From: a bacterium
GTDB taxonomy: Bacteria > Chloroflexota > Dormibacteria > UBA8260 > Bog-877
Assembly: GCA_021791455.1 (NCBI GenBank)
Contig: JAJYWM010000349.1
Span: 1 to 18,776, forward strand
Direction: 5' to 3'
Length of the DNA stretch: 18,776 bases
Under the pieces are notes generated by a model, which did no database searches, was not told where the DNA came from, and worked only from the letters and a program-made list of their open reading frames with translations. The position numbers and the translations under genes are program-made. Of the stretch, positions 14,734 to 18,776 are shown piece after piece (position 1 is the first letter of the stretch; every line of letters starts with the position of its first letter).

Positions 14734-15968
14734 GACCCTCTCCTAAGGCGGTCTTTGTGGGCCCGGAGGCGCTCCCGGCGATGGCCAGCTCGTTGCTGAT
14801 TGCCTGCCATGACGGCTGCCAGCTCGAATCGGACGAGGGCCGGATCACCGAGGTCGCGGGCGCGGAGCGCTCGAGCCGAGCGCTGGTGACGACCCCTGCC
14901 GTCAGTCGGCTGCTGCGGGAGTCCGGTCTTGGGATGCTGGTTTGGAAGTCGTCGGTCGAGGTTGAGCGAGCGGCGAAAGAGCTGGGGGTGCCCCTGGCCA
15001 ACAGCCCCACGATCGTCGCCCGCCGCCTGGAGAACAAGGCACTCTTCAGCGGCGCTGCCCAGCTGGCGGGCCTGCCGGTTCCGCCGTTCGCCTCCGGGCG
15101 CGCCGGGGTGGAGCTTATTGCCCGGGCTTCCGCGCTCGGATTCCCTCTGGTGTTCCAGCTCGCCCACGGCTTTTCCGGAGCTCAGACCCACCTTGTCGGT
15201 TCGAAGGAGAGGCTGGCCGAGCTCGTCGCCCGGTTCGCGGGACACCCCTGCCGGATCTCCCAGCTGGTCGAGGGCATCCCGGTCACGGTGACCGGGGTCG
15301 CCCTGGATGACCGCGTGGTCGTCGGGACCCCATGTCTGCAGCTGACGGGCATACCCGTGCTGACCCCCCATCCCATGGGCTCCTGTGGCAACGACTTCGG
15401 CAGCCCGGTGCCCCATCGCGAGGAGGTCATCAGCACGGCGCAGGAGGTGGGTGGGTGGGTCAGGACCGAGGGCCACCGCGGGGTGTTCGGGGTTGACCTC
15501 GTAGTCGGTCGAGACGGCCGGTGCTGGTGCATCGAGGTCAACCCTCGCATGGTCGCCAGCGTTCCGCTCTGGAGTCTCACGGCACGGGATCTCGGCCTCC
15601 CATCGTTGCTTGATCTCCACCTGGCCTGCTTTGGGATAGGTGAGGCCGCGACGACTGAACTGGACTGCCACTGGTCACAGCTCATCATCTACTGTCGGCA
15701 ACCGGACCCGGTGGGTGGCGGGCGCGGCAGTGGCCGTGGGAGGTTCACCCATCAAGGGGAATTCCAGTGGTTGGGCCGGCTTGCCCTCGAGGGGCCGCGG
15801 CCGGACGAGGCGGGGGTCGTGGTCCGCAGGTCTCCACGACCGGGTGGAGAGCTGGCCCGGCTGATCGTACGCAGTCGGTTGCTCGACGACGAGGGCAACC
15901 TGCTCCCCCATCTGGAGCGCTTCGCGTTGGATCTCAGGGCCACCCTGGAGGGGCCGTTCGCGCCCTGA
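14730..15968 (+). CDS. ATP-grasp ligase (carbamoyl-phosphate-synthase/biotin-carboxylase-like fold)
   Basis: 412 aa from the TTG at 14730, overlapping the PLP-enzyme stop as TTGA with GGAG four bases upstream. ATP-grasp enzymes activate a carboxylate as an acyl-phosphate and join it to an amine or thiol. Order: N-terminal pre-ATP domain; RRLENKALFSGAAQLAGLPV (Lys103); FPLVFQLAHGFSGAQT, the first nucleotide strand with Gln where many relatives have Lys; RISQLVEGIPVTVTGVAL; and GVFGVDLVV followed by WCIEVNPRMVASVPLWSL (Asp256, Glu269, Asn271, Arg273; metal and ATP site). A further domain of about 100 residues follows (LIIYCRQPD, LIVRSRLLDDEGNL). It is not recognisably LysX/ArgX, RimK or D-Ala ligase; it looks closer to COG2232- or PylC-type ligases. 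Coupling to the PLP gene and proximity to the LysW-like gene suggest it loads or extends an amino acid. Confidence 0.85.
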   Translation: MRPSPKAVFVGPEALPAMASSLLIACHDGCQLESDEGRITEVAGAERSSRALVTTPAVSRLLRESGLGMLVWKSSVEVERAAKELGVPLANSPTIVARRLENKALFSGAAQLAGLPVPPFASGRAGVELIARASALGFPLVFQLAHGFSGAQTHLVGSKERLAELVARFAGHPCRISQLVEGIPVTVTGVALDDRVVVGTPCLQLTGIPVLTPHPMGSCGNDFGSPVPHREEVISTAQEVGGWVRTEGHRGVFGVDLVVGRDGRCWCIEVNPRMVASVPLWSLTARDLGLPSLLDLHLACFGIGEAATTELDCHWSQLIIYCRQPDPVGGGRGSGRGRFTHQGEFQWLGRLALEGPRPDEAGVVVRRSPRPGGELARLIVRSRLLDDEGNLLPHLERFALDLRATLEGPFAP

Positions 15969-15983
15969 CCCCGTTTCGACCGG

Positions 15984-16006
15984 CCCCCGAGGCGGTACCT
16001 TGGGGG
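15984..16006. promoter_or_regulatory. 9-bp inverted repeat abutting the DnaJ start
   Basis: Arms CCCCCGAGG (15984-15992) and CCTTGGGGG (15998-16006) surround a CGGTA loop. Pairing is complete in RNA if one G-U pair is allowed. It lies between the ATP-grasp stop and the DnaJ GTG and overlaps the TACCTT element. It may be an operator for DnaJ expression or a terminator-type hairpin for the ligase transcript; there is no T tract, and it does not match CIRCE or HAIR. Confidence 0.4.
15996..16001 (+). promoter_or_regulatory. -10-like element (TACCTT) for the DnaJ gene
   Basis: TACCTT ends six bases before the GTG at 16008, fitting the TAnnnT spacing of leaderless promoters, within the right half of an inverted repeat. 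A GGGGG run just before the GTG could alternatively act as a poor ribosome-binding site. Confidence 0.25.
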
Positions 16007-16007
16007 T

Positions 16008-17066
16008 GTGGAGTACCGAGACTACTACGCCACCCTGGGGGTCTCTCGAAGCGCCGGCGAGAAGGAGATCAAGGCCAGCTATCGAAAGCTGGCGCGCGAG
16101 CTGCACCCCGACGTCAACAAGGATCCCAAGGCAACCGAGCGCTTCAAGCGCGTAAACGAAGCTTACGAAGTGCTCAAGGACCCCGACAAGCGAGCCAAGT
16201 ACGACAGACTTGGCGCCGACTGGGAGCAGTTGGAGAGGGCGGGTCAGCCCCGTCAGCAGCAGCGCCAGCAGGCTCGCTCGACGTCCGGCGGCGCGGGTGC
16301 CCGGTTCTCCGGGTTCAGCGACTTCTTTGAGACCTTCTTCGGCAGCCATGGCAGCGAGCCCGACCCCCTGGTTGACCTCGAGCTGGAACGCCTGCGCCGC
16401 GAGCAACAGTCCCCTCGGCGCGGCCAGGACAGCGAGTACACAGCGGATGTGACGCTGGAGGAAGCGCTCTCAGGGAGCGACCGCAACCTGCAGGTTTCCA
16501 CCTCAGAGCCCTGCTCGACCTGCCATGGAACAGGCCGGGTCTCAGAGCCAGCCTCCGGCGGGGGAACGGCCGTCAAGGTGGAGCTGAAGACCTGCCCCAC
16601 CTGCCAGGGAAGCGGGCGCCAGTCGCGCCAACGCAGCCTACGGGTGACCATCCCCAAGGGGGTCACCGAGGGGTCTAGGGTCAGGATCACAGGAGAGGGC
16701 GCGGCTGGGGCGAACTCGGGACCCAGGGGCGACCTCTACCTCAAGGTGCATTTGAAGCTTGATCCCGGGGTCGAAGTGAAGGGGAGGGATGTGCATGTGG
16801 TCCTTCCCGTCCGCGACTATAGGGCGGCTCTCGGCGGACGGCTCGAGGCGAGGGTTCCCACGGGAAGGATCGAGGTGACGATCCCCCCCAACTGCCCATC
16901 CGGGCGGATGCTGCGGGTGGCGGGCAAGGGCATCCCTGCCCTGCGTCCTGATGGTCATGGTGGGGACCTCTACCTCAGAGTCCGGATCACCACGGCGAGC
17001 CCGGTCAGGGATTCAGAGCGCCACGCCTACCTGGAACTGGCCCGCGCGGACGGGCAGCAGGGCTGA
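16008..17066 (+). CDS. DnaJ-family co-chaperone with a half zinc-finger region
   Basis: 352 aa. J-domain proteins stimulate the ATPase of DnaK and deliver clients to it. The J domain (residues 2-66) has the HPD motif at 33-35 and the usual EAYEVLKDPDKRAKYD end. A Gln/Ser/Gly linker and FSDFFETFFG replace a full Gly/Phe region. Canonical DnaJ has four CxxCxGxG repeats; only two are present, CSTCHGTG (Cys169, Cys172) and CPTCQGSG (Cys196, Cys199), enough for one zinc. Two C-terminal beta domains follow (VTIPKGVTEGSRVRI, GDLYLKVHLKLDPG, VTIPPNCPSGRMLRV, GGDLYLRVRI). GTG start at 16008, 39 bases after the ATP-grasp stop. No dnaK or grpE is in the window, so it may be a secondary DnaJ or a specialised partner. 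The half finger looks native, as the frame is intact. Confidence 0.92.
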   Translation: MEYRDYYATLGVSRSAGEKEIKASYRKLARELHPDVNKDPKATERFKRVNEAYEVLKDPDKRAKYDRLGADWEQLERAGQPRQQQRQQARSTSGGAGARFSGFSDFFETFFGSHGSEPDPLVDLELERLRREQQSPRRGQDSEYTADVTLEEALSGSDRNLQVSTSEPCSTCHGTGRVSEPASGGGTAVKVELKTCPTCQGSGRQSRQRSLRVTIPKGVTEGSRVRITGEGAAGANSGPRGDLYLKVHLKLDPGVEVKGRDVHVVLPVRDYRAALGGRLEARVPTGRIEVTIPPNCPSGRMLRVAGKGIPALRPDGHGGDLYLRVRITTASPVRDSERHAYLELARADGQQG

Positions 17067-17096
17067 CCGGCCCGGATGGCCGGGGTCATGAGACCC
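17067..17096. terminator. Two short hairpins between convergent dnaJ-like and CPBP genes
   Basis: CCGGCC/GGCCGG (17067-17083, loop CGGAT) directly follows the DnaJ stop, and GGGTC/GACCC (17083-17096, loop ATGA) overlaps the end of the CPBP gene. They sit in a 19-base gap between converging genes, where a bidirectional terminator would be expected. Neither has a T tract, so they may only protect RNA ends. Confidence 0.3.
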
Positions 17097-17733
17097 GGGA
17101 CGGGGCCTCGGTCGGCTGCACCAGGAATATCCAAATGTCCCAGATGATGTGGCTGATTATCAGGGCGGGCATGGGCACGTCCAGCGCCGCCAGCGCGGAC
17201 CAGGCCGCGCCCGCCATCGAAGCCGCGCCGACCAGAGTTGGGTTGCCGGTTATGAGATGGGCCCCGCCGTACAGGGCCGTGGAGGCGGCGGCGCCACCGA
17301 CCGGCCCGAACCGCCGGGTCAGACGCCGCTGCATGAGGCCCCGCCAGAAGAGCTCCTCGGCAGGGGCGATCGCGACTCCCAGCCGAAGGGCGAGCTCGCT
17401 CGCGGGGCGAAGGCGCCTCAAGGCGTAGATGTCTCCGATGTTCTCGGAGCCGCGGGGCATGACGCGCCGGGCCGCCCGATCGCCGACGGCGAACACCAGG
17501 TAGAGGCCGGAGGCGATCAGGCCCCCGGCCACGACGTGACCCGCCCGGGGTCGCGTGCGCAAGAGCTGCGGCTCCCCCACCACCGCGAGCGCGCCCAGGG
17601 TGACACCTGTCTTGGTCATCCGCTGCCAGAAGCGCCTCCTCGGCCCTCTAAAAGTGGCAGCGAAGGCGGCGTAGGCGATGCCGGCGCCCAATCCCACGAG
17701 GAGCAGGCCCGACTGACGATCTTCTTGGCTCAT
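17086..17733 (-). CDS. CPBP family intramembrane glutamic protease
   Basis: 215 aa, multi-pass membrane protein. CPBP (Abi/Rce1-like) proteins cleave or bind substrates within the membrane; roles range from prenyl-protein processing to bacteriocin immunity. The signature EExxxR is present as EELFWR (Glu126, Glu127, Arg131), followed by the two conserved histidines in YGGAHL (His159) and SHIIWDIW (His195). Hydrophobic segments precede and follow these motifs. The ATG at 17733 lies three bases after the upstream prenyltransferase stop, with GGGAG within that gene's end, so the two are probably co-transcribed and translationally coupled. The substrate is not evident from context. Confidence 0.88.
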   Translation of the reverse strand: MSQEDRQSGLLLVGLGAGIAYAAFAATFRGPRRRFWQRMTKTGVTLGALAVVGEPQLLRTRPRAGHVVAGGLIASGLYLVFAVGDRAARRVMPRGSENIGDIYALRRLRPASELALRLGVAIAPAEELFWRGLMQRRLTRRFGPVGGAAASTALYGGAHLITGNPTLVGAASMAGAAWSALAALDVPMPALIISHIIWDIWIFLVQPTEAPSRVS

Positions 17734-17736
17734 AGG

Positions 17737-18776
17737 TCAGGCTCCCGGTTTCCAGATGGCGGTCAGAGCCAGGCCGACAACCAGCAGCACCCCGAACGTC
17801 ATGTGCAGCTGAGCGGTCTGGACGTCAATCATGGCGATGGCACGCTGCTGGCCGGCGGAGCCGAGTTCGGAGGCGCGCAGGGCCCTTACGAAGAGGGGCA
17901 GGGAGAGGACGGCAAAGAGGCTCAAGCTCGGGATCGCGCCCACCGCCACCCCCAGGGCCAGAGCCATGTAGGCTCCGACCAGCAGCAGCACGTAAAGTGC
18001 ATGCGCTGTTCTTCTGCCGGTCAGGATGGAGATGGTGCTGATCCCGGCCCTGGCGTCCTCGCCGATGTCCCGCCACTCATTTCCGTGCAGGATTGCGGTG
18101 ACCAGGAGCCCGATCGGGATGCTCACCACCGCCGCCGTCACCGACCACCTGCCGGTGATGGCGAAGTATCCTCCCAACACCATGAGGGGACCCATGAGAC
18201 AGAAGACCAGGGGCAGGCCCACCGCCCGGTACTTGTACTGGAGGGGGGGAGCGGTGTAACCCCACCCGCCAACTAGGCCTATCAGGCCCAGCAGGAGCAG
18301 TTCCCAGCCCCGGAACACGATCAGTCCCACCCCGATGGCGGTCGCCGCCGCGAAAGCCGACCCGGCGAGCCAGAACGCGGCCCGCTCCCTGACTCGGCCG
18401 GTGACCAGGGCGAGGCTCGCCCGCGGCGAGGTGATCGAGTCCACCCCCTTGCGCACGTCGTAGATCTCGTTGATGACGTTGGTGCCGATCTGAAGCAGGA
18501 CGCCGCCGCAGAAGGCGGCCAGGAACAGCGGCCAGATCATCAGGTGCTGCGCCAGGGCGAGTGCTCCCGCGGCGGCCACGGGTATGGCCGCGGCGGTGAG
18601 GCTGAAAGGCCGGGTGATCTCAAGCCAACCTCTCGCCCGGCGGCCCAGGTCAACGCCTCCCCGGGGCTGCGCCGCCGGCGACTCCTGACGCACCCTCTGG
18701 GAGTGGCGCAGCTCGGAATAGAGCCTTGCCGCTGCGACCAGCGCCTGCACCTGGTCGTCTTCCTGCAGCACCGGCT
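17737..18776 (-). CDS. UbiA-family prenyltransferase, MenA-like; 5' end may lie outside the window
   Basis: At least 344 aa. UbiA enzymes transfer a polyprenyl chain to an aromatic acceptor in the membrane; MenA makes demethylmenaquinone from 1,4-dihydroxy-2-naphthoate. Both Asp-rich motifs are present: NEIYDVRKGVD (NxxxDxxxGxD) and RDIGEDARAG (DxxxDxxxG), with GGWGYTAPPLQYKYRAVGLP between them and eight or nine hydrophobic segments. MenA is the best guess from the second motif (NEWRDIGED), but related UbiA enzymes cannot be excluded. The first in-window start is GTG at 18771, yet the frame is open to the window edge and the 46 residues before the usual UbiA start (LEITRPFSLTAA) are hydrophilic and helical. 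The gene may therefore begin further upstream or be fused to another domain. Followed by the CPBP gene after three bases. Confidence 0.87.
   Translation of the reverse strand, partial: PVLQEDDQVQALVAAARLYSELRHSQRVRQESPAAQPRGGVDLGRRARGWLEITRPFSLTAAAIPVAAAGALALAQHLMIWPLFLAAFCGGVLLQIGTNVINEIYDVRKGVDSITSPRASLALVTGRVRERAAFWLAGSAFAAATAIGVGLIVFRGWELLLLGLIGLVGGWGYTAPPLQYKYRAVGLPLVFCLMGPLMVLGGYFAITGRWSVTAAVVSIPIGLLVTAILHGNEWRDIGEDARAGISTISILTGRRTAHALYVLLLVGAYMALALGVAVGAIPSLSLFAVLSLPLFVRALRASELGSAGQQRAIAMIDVQTAQLHMTFGVLLVVGLALTAIWKPGA

Noticed and set aside
15984..16006. CIRCE or HAIR heat-shock operator before dnaJ
   Set aside because: The arms do not match TTAGCACTC/GAGTGCTAA or CTTGAGT/ACTCAAG; only a generic inverted repeat is claimed.

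Overview
The window is GC-rich, gene-dense bacterial DNA with frequent TTG/GTG starts and very short intergenic gaps. The gene set (F420-type LLM oxidoreductase, MenA-like prenyltransferase, a Rv0958/Rv0959-like AAA+/VWA pair, a ComB-like phosphatase, a LysW-like zinc ribbon, an envelope amidase) points to a high-GC Terrabacteria lineage such as Actinomycetota, Chloroflexota or Dormibacterota. The sequence alone does not settle which. No rRNA, tRNA, CRISPR array, insertion sequence or prophage gene was seen.

Left part (1-5001, all genes on the minus strand): a membrane-anchored Amidase_3 protein with an altered zinc site (147-1325); a 533-base stretch with no convincing gene; an F420-type LLM oxidoreductase (1859-2737); a siderophore-interacting-protein-like flavin reductase (2946-3668 or longer); an HPP-family membrane protein whose reading frame appears to begin at an ACG codon after a perfect Shine-Dalgarno; and an AhpD-like CxxC protein (4642-5001). 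Bases 1-146 hold nothing I can support. A dienelactone hydrolase (5076-5837, plus) is divergent from the AhpD gene. It overlaps tail-to-tail with a ComB-like phosphatase (5794-6636, minus).

Central part (6815-15968), the most interesting: five tightly packed plus-strand genes run AAA+ ATPase, VWA protein, DUF1444-like protein, cytoplasmic-looking NlpC/P60 peptidase, MurD-like ligase. They are followed by a 57-residue LysW-like zinc-ribbon protein on the opposite strand, then a threonine-synthase-like PLP enzyme and an ATP-grasp ligase joined by a TTGA stop/start overlap. A small carrier-like protein beside two ATP-dependent ligases of different folds, a PLP enzyme and a gamma-glutamyl-type peptidase looks like amino-group-carrier (LysW-type) biosynthesis. 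However, none of the standard LysXYZJK/ArgX enzymes is present. I infer a possibly undescribed carrier-dependent amino-acid or peptide pathway, perhaps with the AAA+/VWA pair as an activating chaperone. This is a hypothesis from context.

Right part (16008-18776): a DnaJ-family co-chaperone with only two of the usual four CxxCxGxG repeats, with a 9-bp inverted repeat abutting its start. It converges on a minus-strand pair, a MenA-like UbiA prenyltransferase (open at the window edge) followed by a CPBP membrane protease.

Several genes have TAnnnT or near-match -10-like elements 6-12 bases before the start codon and no good ribosome-binding site, suggesting leaderless transcription is common here.
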